A stretch of DNA of 64,000 nt from the NCBI GenBank assembly GCA_033060915.1, contig CM065383.1, positions 17,141,501 to 17,205,500 of the forward strand, given 5' to 3'. The notes beneath the pieces are model-generated. The model saw only the letters and a list, made by a program, of their open reading frames with translations, had not been told where the DNA came from and did not search any database. This DNA comes from Euryodendron excelsum (Eukaryota; Streptophyta; Magnoliopsida; Ericales; Pentaphylacaceae). The position numbers and the translations under genes were made by a program. Position 1 is the first letter of the stretch. Each line of letters begins with the position of its first letter. Positions 35,193 to 46,600 of this stretch are shown in pieces.

Positions 35193-35236
<44 letters not shown>

Positions 35237-35350
35237 GTTGTAAATTCTACAATGAAGTCTGCTGCTGCCTATTCTTTGATGGCTACTCGTGGTCTGTACT
35301 GGATATCGAACTGACTGAGCTCCACCGACCACTTCATGAGCTGTCCTAAA
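34724..35350 (-). pseudogene. pol: Tat RNase H with poly-C interrupted linker
   Basis: The RT connection ends LMKWSVELSQFDIQYRPR and AAADFIVEFTT (about 35340-35237). A homopolymer C run follows on this strand (35149-35234). Then comes the RNase H start LNVDGSSTEHSSGAGVVLV and VSATNNEAEYKALIARL (about 35107-34950). The linker between RT and RNase H is where Tat elements tolerate length change. Several stops and lost frames follow toward 34740. Confidence 0.8.
35149..35234 (+). repeat. 86-nt near-pure G tract
   Basis: There are only three or so interruptions (C at 35161, A at 35190, C at 35193). The proline-rich and glycine-rich ORFs across it are artefacts. The length may be unreliable because such runs are hard to sequence. 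Confidence 0.9.
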
Positions 35351-36480
35351 GTTTCAAGCTTGTGTAGTACTTTCTTGAAGGATTGGTCAATCAATACCAC
35401 AATCAAATGCGCTTGGAAATAGGGCTAGAGTCTTCGTGCTGATGTGACCAAGGCAAAGGCTAGTAGCTCCATCTTTGGGTGTCTCTCCTCATCTCCTCTT
35501 AGGGCCCTATTGGTGTAGTAGACTGGTTTTTGGACCCCTTGGTCTTCACAGACAAGGGCTGAGCTTACTATTGTTGCTGAAATGGCCAAGTACAGAAAGA
35601 ATTCTTCTCTGTGACCATTCAGCTAAGTAGGGGAATTGAGCCCAAGTATTGTTTCAACTGTTGAAAGGCTGCTTCGCACTCGTCAGTCCATTGGAATGCT
35701 TTTCTCAGTGTCTTGAAGAAGGGGAGGCATTTGTCATTCGACTTTGAAATGAACCTGTTCATGGCTGCTATTGTGCCTGTCAACCTCTGAACATCTTTGA
35801 TTGACTTTGGTGCTTGCATGTTCAGTATCGCGTTGACTTTTTCCCAGTTGGCCTCTATCCCTCCCAGTTGGCCTCTATCCCTCTCTGCGTGAATCCTAGG
35901 AACTTTCCAAATGTTACCCCAAATGCTCACTTGACAGGATTCAGCTTCATGTTGTAGGCTTTGAGGGTTTGGAAAGTCTCCTTTAGATCAGTAAGGTGGT
36001 CCATTGTTTATTTGCTCTTCACTACTATGTTGTCGACGTAAACCTCCATATTCCTCCTGATTTGGGCTTTGAACATTCTGTTCACCAGCCGTTGATAGGT
36101 TGCCCCGGCATTTTTCAGGCCAAAAGGCATGACCATGTAGCAGTACAGTCCTCTATCGGTGATGAAGGCGATGTGTTCTTGGTCTCCTTTGGCCATCTTG
36201 ATCTGGTTTTACCCCGAGAAAGCGTCCATGAATGAGAGCATCTCATATGCTACAGTAGAGTCCACCAAGAGGTCTATGGTAGACAGGGGGAAATTGTCTT
36301 TAGAGCAAGCCTTGTTAAGGTCTGTGAAGTACACACACATCCTCTATTTTTCGTTGGCTTTTTGCACTATCACCACATTCGAGAGCCAAGTCAGGTAATG
36401 GGCTTCTTTGATGAACTTTGCTTGGACAAGCTTGTCTACTTCGTCGGTGATGGCTTCGTTACGCTCTGGAGCAAAACTCC
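35351..36480 (-). pseudogene. pol: Tat reverse transcriptase, decayed
   Basis: Motifs read leftward include the segment behind MVMPFGLKNAGATYQRLVN, EVYVDNIVVKSK and, downstream, WEKVNAILNMQAPKSIKDVQ, LTGTIAAMNRFISKS and FQWTDECEAAFQQLK. The catalytic box reads YVDN where YVDD is required. A short duplication (gcctctatccctcccagtt, about 35852-35882) disrupts the thumb region. The fragments lie in different frames with stops between them. Confidence 0.87.
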
Positions 36481-36826
36481 TACTCTTCTACTTGACCGGC
36501 CTGGCGTCGGGTGAGATGTTAAGGTGATGGGCAACAATTTTTGGATCAATGTCTGGCATATCCTCATGCGTCCAGCCGAAGACGTCAACGTTACTTTTGA
36601 GAAAGCTTCTTAGTTCTTGCTTTAGCGACTCTGGGGCCGCTGATCCGATCATGACCATTCTTGGTTGGGTTGGGTTGGGCGTCCATATTGATCTGGTCTG
36701 TTATTCTGGATTGGATTGTCGAGCAGGACTTGTTCCATGTCTTCTCCCGGCTTTCCTCTCTTCACCTCTTCCTCATCTCTGACTTCGAGCTCTTCTATTA
36801 CAAGGGTTTCTTTGGCGATGCTCCCC

Positions 36827-37225
36827 TTAAATGACACCATATGGCAGTGTTATATGGTTGCCCTTGATAGTTTTCACTACCTGCTCTGTCAGAAACTTTA
36901 ATCTTAAATGATAAGTGGATGTAATCGCTTCAAATCGGTTCAGGGTTGTTCGCCCTAAAATAACGTTATAAGCCGAAGGGCAGTCCACCACCAAAAAGTT
37001 GACCGGCTTAGTGGCTTGCTGGGGGCCATCTCCCAGGGTGACCGGCAGCTTAATAGACCCTACGAAGGTAACCCTATCCCCCGTGAATCCCACCAAGGGG
37101 GAGGTCATAGGCTTCAAGGCTTCTTTCTGTATTTGCAGCTGCTCGAAGGCCTCCCAAAAAATGATGTCTGCTGAGCTGTCATTGTCGATAAGGATTCATC
37201 TGATCTGGAAGTTTGAGATGACAGT
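36827..37225 (-). pseudogene. Tat aspartic protease, decayed
   Basis: The loop reads ILIDNDSSADIIFWEAF, where Tat proteases usually have DxGSSADI, so the Gly after the catalytic Asp pair is Asp. It is followed by LVGFTGDRVTFVGSIKLPV, FLVVDCPSAYNVILGR and TLNRFEAITSTYHLRLKF, the standard order. A stop precedes the loop near 37199. Confidence 0.82.
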
Positions 37226-37445
37226 ACTGACAACTAAAGCATTGTCATGAGGGTGGCTCAGCTTTATGGCTTCTTCTTCTGTGAACACTATATTCGGAGC
37301 ACCCCAAGCGGGGTTTCTTGCTCGGTCTCTCCACTGCGAACACCTCCGCTTGCTTGGCCTTCCTAGTATGGTTCTTCCTTGCTGAAGAGGACTCACCGCC
37401 CCTACCAAATCCTCTAGCAATGACCTTTATCTCTCCAATCGGTCG

Positions 37446-38435
37446 CTAGTGGGCTGAAGCCCTATCTGGGTTTTTTCGTTCTGCAGCACGTGACCTATTA
37501 GGCCCTTGGTTCGCTACAAATCTTCCCAATCGATCCTGCCTTATCAAGTTTTTGATTTGCTGCTTCAAATCTATGCAGTCATCAGTGTCGTGGCCGTGGT
37601 CCTTATGGAACCGGCAGTATTTCTTTTGATTTCTCTGCTCTGGGGGGCTTCTCAATCTTCCGAGCCTTTTCAACTCCAAGTCATTCTTAATCTTATTCAG
37701 GACATGCCCTACTAGTGCTGTTAGGGGGGTAAAATTGTGATCGAAACCGGCTCCTCGCCCCCTCTGCTTGGGCTGCTAGTCTGTTGGTTCTTGAGGTCTT
37801 CTTCACTATGTTTTCCCTATTGTCGTCACATTTTCTTCTTCTCGAGGCGAGAGCCAGTGTCCCCATCTGGATCGTGCCTCGCGTTCATAGCATCCTCCGT
37901 ATTCATATGCTTTTTGGGCTCTGATCATAAGGTCGGCCATGGTCTTCGAAGGTTCCTTGGCCAACGAGAACAAGAACTTGTGGGTCCTCAGACTGCTTAT
38001 GAAGGCCGAAACCGCGACCTTGTCGTCAACGTCATCCGCTTCTAAGGTTTCCAGGTTGAACCTGGTGACAAACTCCTTGAGTGTCTCCTCCTTCTTCTGT
38101 TTCACATTGAGTAGGTAGGTGGCCTGTTTCCTTTGCCTTTAGCCTCTAATGTAGTGTCCTACGAACAACTTACTGAGTTGGACGAAGGAGCTGATAATGG
38201 AGGGTTGGATCCAGTTGAACCACACCCTAGCAGCTCTTTTGAGAGTGATTAGGAAGGCCCTGCACATGATCTTATCTAGGACAGCTTGAAGCTGCATCAA
38301 TGCCTTGAACTTCTCCAGGTGGTCCAAGGGATCCTTTGTCCCGTCAAACATCTCCAGGGCTGGCATCTTGAACTTCGGTGGTAGGGGTACTCCCGTCACC
38401 GCCTGAGTAAAAAGGGTATCAGTTCTGTTCACCAA
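37446..38435 (-). pseudogene. gag: Tat gag, decayed
   Basis: The start MVNRTDTLFTQAVTG leads to FKMPALEMFDGTKDPLDHL and ARVWFNWIQPSII, the capsid pattern of Tat Gag. The second piece has EETLKEFVTRFNLE and ADLMIRAQKAYEY (38105-37900). The third has the zinc-knuckle-like YCRFHKDHGHDTDDC and ADQGPN-like spacer (37640-37480). The three pieces are in separate frames, so at least two frameshifts separate them. Confidence 0.87.
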
Positions 38436-38945
38436 CTCTTAGACGGTGTGGGGAGTTCTGGTCTTGACTGCCTCCATGACCCCTATCAGCTGGGCTTGAA
38501 GGGCTTTAATTCATTCATCCCAGGCGAGGGGGATTCTCCACCTTGTCTCCCACAACTTTTGTGTCCTGGGGATAATGTCGTAGGAGTGAACTAGGGGCAT
38601 GGCTATGGGCTTCCTCCGGTTGGGCCCCTCCGTCCGGGGGTGGGCACTGCCGCTTGGAACGACAGGGTCTTCGCTCTCGGGGCCAGTTTCATTATCCCTC
38701 CTTTTGTCTCTAGGTTGGGCTCCAGGCTACTGGCTTCCTCCCAGTGCGGTGGGAAGTCACCGAAACAGCTCCTGGTTCTAGGTTATTAGCATCTGCATGT
38801 TGGCCATTACATCGGCCATTCAAGTTTCAAGGGCTGCAACTCAATTCATATTCTGATCCTCCATGGGTTGTGGTAAATGTGAAGTACCGAACCTAGTTAA
38901 GACCATGGAAATGACAAAAAGTCAATTCCCACAGACAACACCAAC

Positions 38946-39593
38946 TGATAGAGCAATAAATTTATATGGTCTGCCCCCAGGTTTCGGTGAGCTACTCTGA
39001 TTGACTGCAAAGAGAATTTGGACTCTTGAACACCAGTGTGGTGCCTGCCAAAGACGTCTTGAGAGGATCACTCTACAGAGTTTTTTGCTAGGGCTTTTTG
39101 TTATGCATACCTTGGAGATGGAGGTTGCTTCCTTTTACGTCCATGGTTGTGGTCCCCACAGTGTCTGCAAATGGTTGGTAGGGGAATGGGTGTCTTTACA
39201 ATTGGTTATTCATCATTAGGTAGTCAGATCTTTGGCAGGGTAGTTGTGGGAGTGATTGTCTCACAAATGTGGCGTCTCTTGAGACACTTATCAGGCTGAC
39301 GTTGGTGTGTAGCAGGGGGAGTGGTTGTCCCACTTCGCGTCTTGTCCTCTTTATAGTACGTAGCCGAGCTTAGTGTTACTAGTGGTCCCCATAGGCCAAT
39401 CGAGGGGGATGTAGTCGACATGTTCCTGTTCGGGATGCTTGGTCAAACTAGTTAACTACGGTATGCTCGACCACCTCCTATTCAGCACTACTAGGGTGCC
39501 TCGTTGTGTGTGGTCCCCTCGGTCAGCCTCTCACAAGGCCCTGGTCGGCCTCTCACAGGGTCCTGGTCAGTGCCGCCTAATCGGTCCTCATTA
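38946..39593 (-). repeat. 5' LTR of Tat-like element
   Basis: 648 bp, homologous to 25077-25743 with small deletions. The primer-binding region ttggtgttgtctgtgggaa (minus, about 38944-38926) adjoins it. Confidence 0.85.
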
Positions 39594-39749
39594 TAATCTG
39601 TTACCAGAGATGAATTTTAGCACCTAATTTTGCATATTCCGTTAACCGTTTCTCGTGGATGGACTCCAATTTTATCGAATTTTTATTTACTGTTTCGCCG
39701 CACCTGCACTTAAGTGTTTTAATAGATTGGTGTATTCTAACCGTAGTCA
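39594..39749 (+). repeat. 3' LTR of Athila-like element, right part
   Basis: It starts with the duplicated taatc, continues tgttaccagagatgaatttt and ends ccgtagtca. It matches the last 150 bp of the 5' LTR (13342-13491) and is followed by GTGCC. Confidence 0.9.
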
Positions 39750-39754
39750 GTGCC

Positions 39755-40283
39755 TTGAATTTGTAATAAACTAGAGAGATTTTTAAAGAAACAATGTTAC
39801 ATGATAATATTTTATTAGGAATGACTATCGAACCACTCATACTACATAATCACTTGACTCTTTTTTTTCCGTGTAATCATGTGAAAGTGATGGTTTGGAA
39901 AGGCATTAAATTTTGATTTATACTTTAACACAATTTTTTGAATTAGTTGATAATTAAGAACAATTATAATGAGAATACAGAAATGTGACCACGGGACTTT
40001 ACCAAAACTAGGTGTTGCCTTATTATAATAGTACAGATGAATAAACCTTATTTCATTACTTTGATAGGTCTTCTTTTTTTAATGATTATAAAATATAAAT
40101 AACGGCAGGTGAAAAAAAAAAGAAGCAAATTGTCCCAGTTACATATTGAAAAGCTAAATAAATAAATAATTGGGAGAGAGAAAATTGCCATGGATGTTGA
40201 ATGATTGAATCTTTTAAGTTAGGGGTACGGATGCAAAGAAGCTAGACAATAAAGATGCGAACACAAAATACAGATGTCTAGGG
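39755..40283. other. Intergenic, upstream region of the TPR gene
   Basis: AT-rich, no gene or repeat recognised. It directly borders the right end of the retroelement complex. Confidence 0.5.
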
Positions 40284-40397
40284 TATAAATATATTTTTTT
40301 GCTAAAGCGCATGGGCCCATAGTAAATAGCACGTCGTCTTCGACAAAATAAGGGGAGAGACACAACGGCTAGTCTGTAAAACGGTAACCTGCAACGG
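40284..40397 (+). promoter_or_regulatory. TATA box and three AACGG (MSA-like) boxes
   Basis: A TATA box, tataaata, lies at 40284-40291. Three AACGG cores follow at 40364-40368, 40380-40384 and 40393-40397. The first (cacaacggcta) is close to the mitosis-specific activator consensus bound by MYB3R factors. They lie 230-260 bp before the start codon, probably in or near the 5' UTR, which also has a CT tract (40473-40511). Confidence 0.5.
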
Positions 40398-40472
40398 TCT
40401 AAAAATTCAAAATTCCTTCCATTCAATACCTCGCTAAATTCGATCGTTCTCTTCACTCCTTCTCTGTCCTTC

Positions 40473-40474
40473 CC

Positions 40475-40510
<36 letters not shown>

Positions 40511-40511
40511 A
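40473..40511 (+). repeat. CT microsatellite in the 5' UTR
   Basis: ctctctctctctctctctttctctctctctct about 115 bp before the ATG, common in plant leaders. Confidence 0.85.
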
Positions 40512-40624
40512 AGCTCAGTACTCCCTCTTTACTTCTCTGCACAGAGAGAGTACCATACCCATCTTTCATTCCACATATCTTCTTCATCTCTGCATTCGCA
40601 CTGCAAAAACAATAAATTTCAAAG

Positions 40625-42097
40625 ATGTTGCAAGACATGTGGAATGCTCCACCTGGTTTCAGACCCACGAAATCAGCGCCTTCTTCACCGGCCAAGCCTC
40701 TTGGGGTCTCGAGAACTCGCTCCGAGTCCTTCCATATCACCCACAAAGTCCCAGTCGGAGACACACCATATGTCAGAGCCAAAAATGTTCAGGTAAACTT
40801 CTGGGTCCGAACAATACGGCACAATTGTCTTGATATCACCTCTTAACTGGCTATAAAACTGTCCTTGATTTATGGGTATTCATCAATTTTTGTTTTTTTG
40901 TTGATGTTTTGGTGTTTTGTTTTGATCAGTTGGTGGATAAGGATCCTGAGAAGGCAATACCACTGTTCTGGGCAGCAATTAATGCTGGAGATAGAGTGGA
41001 TAGTGCTCTGAAAGACATGGCCATAGTAATGAAGCAACAAAATAGGGCCGAAGAAGCCGTCGAGGCCATTAAATCGCTGAGAAATCGGTGTTCAGATCAA
41101 GCCCAAGAGTCTCTTGATAACATCCTTTTGGACCTTTACAAGGTATTTTCCTATGAGTGTGTTTAAGTTTGTGTTGTGTAGTTTAATATATGTATATTCA
41201 CGTCAATATTTATTTACAGAGATGTGGGAGATTGGATGACCAAGTAGCATTGTTGAGGCACAAATTGTTCTTGATTCAACAAGGGATGGCTTTCAATGGG
41301 AAGCGCACAAAGACAGCCCGATCCCAAGGGAAGAAATTTCAGGTCTCTGTGGAGCAAGAAGCCACTAGATTACTGGTAATAATCGAGATCGTCTACCTAT
41401 ATTTCTCTTGTTTTCCGTAATAGGATACTAATCAAGGATCAAAATTTTGTTTTGGTGTGATGCTTCAATTGGCACCGAAATAGAACGTTTCATAAACATT
41501 TCAAAGTTAATTTGCAATGTTTCGAAAACTATTTTTAAAAAAAAAGTGCTAAATTGATGTTGATACAACTTATTATTTTGCTATATAATATTTTATTTTG
41601 GTGTATTAATGTTTCAATGTCAGTCTCTTAGAGTAAACTAAAACTAAAAATGTTTCGGCCATTTTGATTAAACAAAGTGAAATTTTGTTCCTTGATATCA
41701 AACAATTGACTAGAAGAGGATATTATGTGTGTATTGCAGGGGAACTTGGGATGGGCATTGATGCAGCAGAACAACTACATTGAAGCAGAAGATGCTTATC
41801 GCCGGGCACTGTTGATTGCACCGGACAATAACAAGATGTGCAATCTGGGTATTTGCTTGATGAAGCAAGGGAGAATTGCCGAGGCCAAAGAGAATCTCCG
41901 GCGAGTGAGGCCGGCAGCTTCAGATGGCCCGAGAGGCGTAGACTCCCACCTCAAGGCCTACGAGAGGGCACAGCAAATGCTTCGGGACCTGGAGTCCGAA
42001 ATCATGAATAAGGGCGGCGATCGGGTTGAACAGAGCAAGCTTTTCGATACATTGCTTGGTTCTTCCTCCATTTGGCAGCCTCAGCCTTGCAAGGAGC

Positions 42098-42141
<44 letters not shown>

Positions 42142-42687
42142 GCAACAACAACAGCAACAGCAACAGCAACAAATTCATTCAAGCCCCGAGAGGAATTTTC
42201 CGATGAGAATATCAATTCCAACATAATGCCAAATCCAGTGTCTTTTCCTTGGCAAAAGAGTCTCAAACCAATGGTTCCTCAAGGAAACACATTGAACATT
42301 GATGCCCAGCCGTTTTTCTATTCATCAAATTTTGTTAAGGATCCGGTCGGCAGCCAATTTCATGAGAGGCTTAAGAGGACAAGATCTGGAAATGCCGCTA
42401 ACTACTCGATGGGAGGAAAAGGAGTGGGGGAGTTTTGGAAGCCTGATCTTGTGGAGGAACCTGGAAATAAGACAAGAAGGCAATCAATTTCGCCTGAGAA
42501 TGCAGGGGAGAGGTGGGCAGAGGTGCTGCCTGATAGCAAGGACTTCGAAGAGGCTATTATCGCAGCAGTTTTGGGCTCGAGTAATGAAACTGAGAAGAAC
42601 ACTGGAGGAATGTTTCAGAGGAAGATTGATAATAACAGGCTGAAGGTTTTTCAAGACATAACACTGTCTTTGAGTCCGAAGGCCTGA
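40625..42687 (+). CDS. POLLENLESS3/MS5-like tetratricopeptide protein
   Basis: Four exons, 40625-40792, 40930-41142, 41220-41375 and 41740-42687, all in phase 0 with GT/AG ends, encode about 494 residues. The N-terminus MWNAPPGFRPTKSAPSSP and the SFHITHKVPVGDTPYVRAK block are typical of the POLLENLESS3/MS5/TDM1-SDI family. TPR-like helices follow: LVDKDPEKAIPLFWAAIN, then RAEEAVEAIKSLR, GRLDDQVALLRHKL and GNLGWALMQQNNYIEAEDAY with MCNLGICLMKQGRIAEAKEN. The C-terminal half is low complexity with a poly-Thr run (codons over 42097-42171) and ends RLKVFQDITLSLSPKA, a family-like tail. Members act in meiotic exit, pollen formation or sulfur response; which applies here cannot be told. The AACGG cluster upstream hints at cell-cycle control. 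Confidence 0.9.
42097..42171 (+). repeat. (ACA/CAA)n trinucleotide repeat in coding exon
   Basis: About 25 triplets, read as a run of Thr with a few Ala. In the next frame the same run reads as poly-Gln. The repeat sits in the disordered C-terminal half of the TPR protein. Confidence 0.95.
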
Positions 42688-43633
42688 CAGAATAATAATT
42701 CAAAATAACTAATTTAATGTTCTAATTTATCGTAGTTTTTGGATTGGAGATGAACTTGTTCTCCTCCTCAACTCCTATTCCCTCTGCAAAGGAAAGGGGT
42801 GAAGCTGAAACATCATATCATGGTGGTACTAGTATAGTGGTTCTAGTGTTAGCATGATGGGGTAGCTATGGTAGGTAGCAGGATCATACATTGTTCTGTA
42901 TTTATTCATGCTTGCCTCATCAAGGGCATAGTGAGCTATAATAATACCATTTCCAGTGACCAAAGTAAATGCAGACTTCTGTTTTGGCCATAGAACATTC
43001 AAATCTGTATGCTGATTATATTTCCCAATTCATATGTTCAGTTAATCCAAGGAAACTCCAACCAAAAAATCTCTAGGAAGTGTAGCAGCATTGTGAACCT
43101 AAAAAAATCTGCAATGCACAGTATGGAGGAAATGCAAGTTAAATAATCAGTGAAAAAAAATCTCACAAATACATTGGTCTAGATGAGGTTAAATAATCAG
43201 AGACAGACTAACATTGTTGATCACCCTCTTGACGAGATCCACTGTTACATCACAAATCATCTTTTCAAGATTCAAGTTTCTCAGTGCTGACATGATGAGG
43301 ATTAATAATGTCTTTCGAGGAGCACATTTGATAAACAGGGTTAGAAAGTTCAATGCAGATGATATCTATGAAGAACAAACATGAGAGTCGTAACATTAAC
43401 CTTCTAGCAAATGATCATATTTATTTTAAAAATCAAAGGGATACTTCGAACAGATCTTCCAACTAGCTTATGTATAGCCAGTAGTCAATGTATACATAGG
43501 ATGAAATCGATTGAGATTTCCAAGACTTATTGTTGGGATATTAAAAGGGAATTTGGATCTGTTTGTGTGGCACATGAATTCTGCTTTCTTGGACCGTATA
43601 AACGACCATATAAACCTTCTGTGTTAGTCCTGC
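42688..43633. other. Intergenic between converging genes
   Basis: It contains the 3' UTR of the TPR gene (about 42688-42960) and that of the ascorbate peroxidase gene. No other gene is recognised. Confidence 0.5.
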
Positions 43634-46600
43634 TTACTTAACTCTTCTGTGAACTTCATAGAAGTAAGTCAGGAGCACCACAGCAGTGGTAACAGCTGCG
43701 CCCACTGTACTTTGTGCCAGTATTGTACTAGTCTTCGGAGTTGCCTTGAAACCAGAGGAAGGAGGAGTAAATCCCAGCTCCGACAATTTCTTGTGTGATG
43801 CCGCATAGTCTGCAAAGAATGCTTCCTCATCCTGCCACATGGATAGAACAACCTTTCTTGGTTAATTATGAGGCATAAATGAACATGTGGTAGAAGAACT
43901 AGGAAAAAAAAAAAAAGATAAGGAGAAGAAAGAAAGAAAAGACAGATGACTTCGTAAACCTCTTCAAAAAGAAAAATATTGATTGTCGTGAGTGCACAGA
44001 AGTTATTTGTCTTGTACCAAATCAAAACTGCCAATCTTACATGTAAGATCTCGTACTCTAAATAATTGGTTGGCAAATCAAATGGTTGCTACCTGGTCAT
44101 CTATGAACCATTTTGGTCCTATCATTTCTATTACAGCCCAGGAATAATATCAAAAGAAACTGCAGATCTATGCATGATTGTCACCATGTGTAGAAATCAT
44201 GAAAAATTAATATCATCATGCATGTTAAACATGAAAACTTAGGAAAAGCCTGTTAAGCTAGCTTCCATTTTACGAGCCTGCTCTGCATGCTTTCTCCTGT
44301 TCATCTAAATTCCAAAATTATGAGGAGATTCCAATAATTCCAACATAACCCATCTTACCTTTGCATAAAGTTCAACATAGCGATGAAACTCGGGATCCTC
44401 AACTAGAGCCTTGTCCGTCCGAAGTTTTAACAGCCCCTCTGACTCCTCTTTCAGAAGTTCCCTGATTAATCATATCATTATGCATTCTGTTATACTCATA
44501 TGTTTCTGTAAATTATTTCCCTCCAATTACTGATCATGAAAGAAACATGGAAGCGGTCAAGTTCTTCTCAAATTCTTACACAAAGTATGAGCTGTCAAAC
44601 TTCAATGGATCCCTGGTCCAAGGGCCCTCAAAGCCTGATCTCTCTGGATGTGCCCTTCCCTACAGAACCAAAGTAAAGAAAAATATGTACACTGATCTAC
44701 TACAAAGAACTATGTGAAAACAGTTGCAGATCTGTCCAAAAAGTTACCAATGTGTGGCCCCCAGATAGTGCCACAATGTCCTTGTCAGATAGACCCATCC
44801 GATAGAATACCACCCTTAGATGTGGTGGCCCTACAAGGAAATATCATTGGACAATATATTTATTGAACTTCTCTTTGTTTATGTGAGTAAGCACATATAT
44901 AGTATTGAGAAAGTTATGTAAATAGAATTTTCATACAAAATTTCCTGCTGGAATGATGTGGCTTATTTGACTTTCTTCTCACTTAGGCAGGTGATGGAGT
45001 TATTGACAAACTATTTCTGATCCCTAATGCTTAGTTGATCGAATGTTAAGTAATGTACATTAAGAACAGTTACAGTCATCTATAAATGGAAATTATGACA
45101 ATTCATAGGAAAAATCACTGCAGGGGGGCTGTCGATGGTTAGGCTCAAGCATGACTAGTTTAAAAGGAGCTCGAAAGAGCTTTAATTGACCTGAGCTTAA
45201 ACTGTTCTTGAACAGTTCAGTCCGTTTGCCACCCTAGTCAAGTTGTATCAAAATGCTTCTCTGGAAATGGTTTTAACATGTACAATCCTGCTGTCCAAGC
45301 ATCAGGTGTTAACCTCTAATGGTGCAGATGATGCAGGATCCCTTGTCATCAAGCTTTAAACTTTAGGAATAATACCAATCCTTGCTCCTTGTATTCATGG
45401 CTAAAAAATTCATGGGAGATAAAGAGCAACTCTTCTCAAAATCTCACTCAAGGGGTGCTGAGTTGGAATTCCATCTAACTAAGGATTCTTATGGGTCAGG
45501 AGGATCCACAATAGGATAACTTTCACAATGTACTCAACTGAATATATTTTAAATCCACAAAACTTCACAATGTAGAATGAGTGAGTCTCGCTATGAGAAC
45601 TAACGCCTTCTAATTTCTCAAAATTAATTCATAATCAGTATCCTTTCAGTTGATAATTCAAATTAATTGCAACAAGTAATAAGCAGGGATAATTGATGAC
45701 TAACAAAAAGTTCAGATGAAGCAAGTTTAGTTGATTGTACTACTCAAAATCATGTGGCGTGCTAAGCTTTTTACATTTAATATTGAAGCAGCCAGTTATA
45801 AGACACCCAGAGTCCTGGATCATTCTGGAGAATTTCATTGGCATATTAATTATGATCTTCCTTGATAAGAATTAGTTACTGATGCTCCATTCACAAATAA
45901 TGAAAAATAGAGGATGCAACTTAATTTTGTCTTGTAAAGATCAATATGCAAATCAAACTAAATCGACTTGGTTAGTGACCAACCTTGTTTGGCATCTGGA
46001 AGGCGCCCTTCTTCAGGAGAATCCACTGAATCCTGATTGAGAGTACACGAAAATTAATGAAAAATGCAAAATGTTCGGGTGATCAAAAACATCCCCCCAT
46101 GAGCATACCTTTCTTCCCGGAACAAATTCAATTGTGGGGCCTCCAGTGACCTCTACTGCAACCACCCCAGCAAGCTGCAAGTCCAATAATAAGTGGAAAT
46201 GATTTAGTCCATAACTCATAAAGGACCTAGACAAAAGATAGTATAGTCAATGTGGCCACAGAGAGCAGGAAGAACAAAAGATGGAAGACAGATAGTTGAA
46301 AAAAGGTATTGTATGGCCTAGACCAAGGAGAACGGCAAAACAGGATCAATGTGGCCAATGTGGGTGAAACCAGTACTATGCCAGCATCTTGATATTATTG
46401 TCACACACAGATGATAGACACAAATGCACTGGACAACATTATGCATTTCCCAATGAAACAAACCTTATAGTATTGGGTTGCATTTAACTTATAAGTTGTA
46501 TGTTTCAGAGTGAGAATGTTTTCTAGGTGAGGAATGCATAACCCAATCTTTCCCAAAAGTCAGAAGCATGAGATTCCCACTGGATGCATAAACTATAGCT

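Larger units (their letters stand above)
25077..39593 (-). mobile_element. Tat/Retand-like Ty3/gypsy retrotransposon nested in the Athila LTR
   Basis: The LTRs are 25077-25743 (3') and 38946-39593 (5'), beginning TGAT and ending ATCA on the minus strand. The target duplication TAATC is at 25072-25076 and 39594-39598, and deleting the element restores the Athila LTR text taatctgttacc. Next to the 5' LTR is ttggtgttgtctgtgggaa, a decayed form of the TTGGCGCCGTCTGTGGGAA seen in Tat elements. Gag-pol runs leftward from 38435 to 33405. A tandem array follows, then an extra gene in the opposite direction (26325-32290). This layout is characteristic of the Tat lineage. Confidence 0.9.
12145..39749 (+). 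mobile_element. Athila-like Ty3/gypsy retrotransposon, interrupted by nested insertions
   Basis: The 5' LTR is 12145-13491. The 3' LTR is 23843-25076 plus 39594-39749, split by a later element. Both sides carry the perfect target duplication GTGCC (12140-12144 and 39750-39754). The primer-binding site at 13499, TGGCGCCGTTGC, is the type used by Athila/Tat elements. A polypurine tract ending ttggggggtg precedes 23843. Between the LTRs lie gag, protease, RT, RNase H and integrase in the usual Ty3/gypsy order, all on the plus strand with many stops. Removing the solo LTR (19671-21110) and the inner element (25077-39593, with one TAATC copy) leaves an element of about 11.6 kb, normal for Athila. 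Confidence 0.92.

Noticed and set aside
42026..42226. Poly-Gln ORF in the TPR gene
   Set aside because: It is the shifted frame of the CAA repeat; splice phase and the family-like C-terminal tail support the Thr frame.
43669..44076. 135-codon minus-strand ORF overlapping the last APX exon
   Set aside because: It runs mostly through an intron and shifts frame relative to the true exon; the peroxidase reading frame explains the region.
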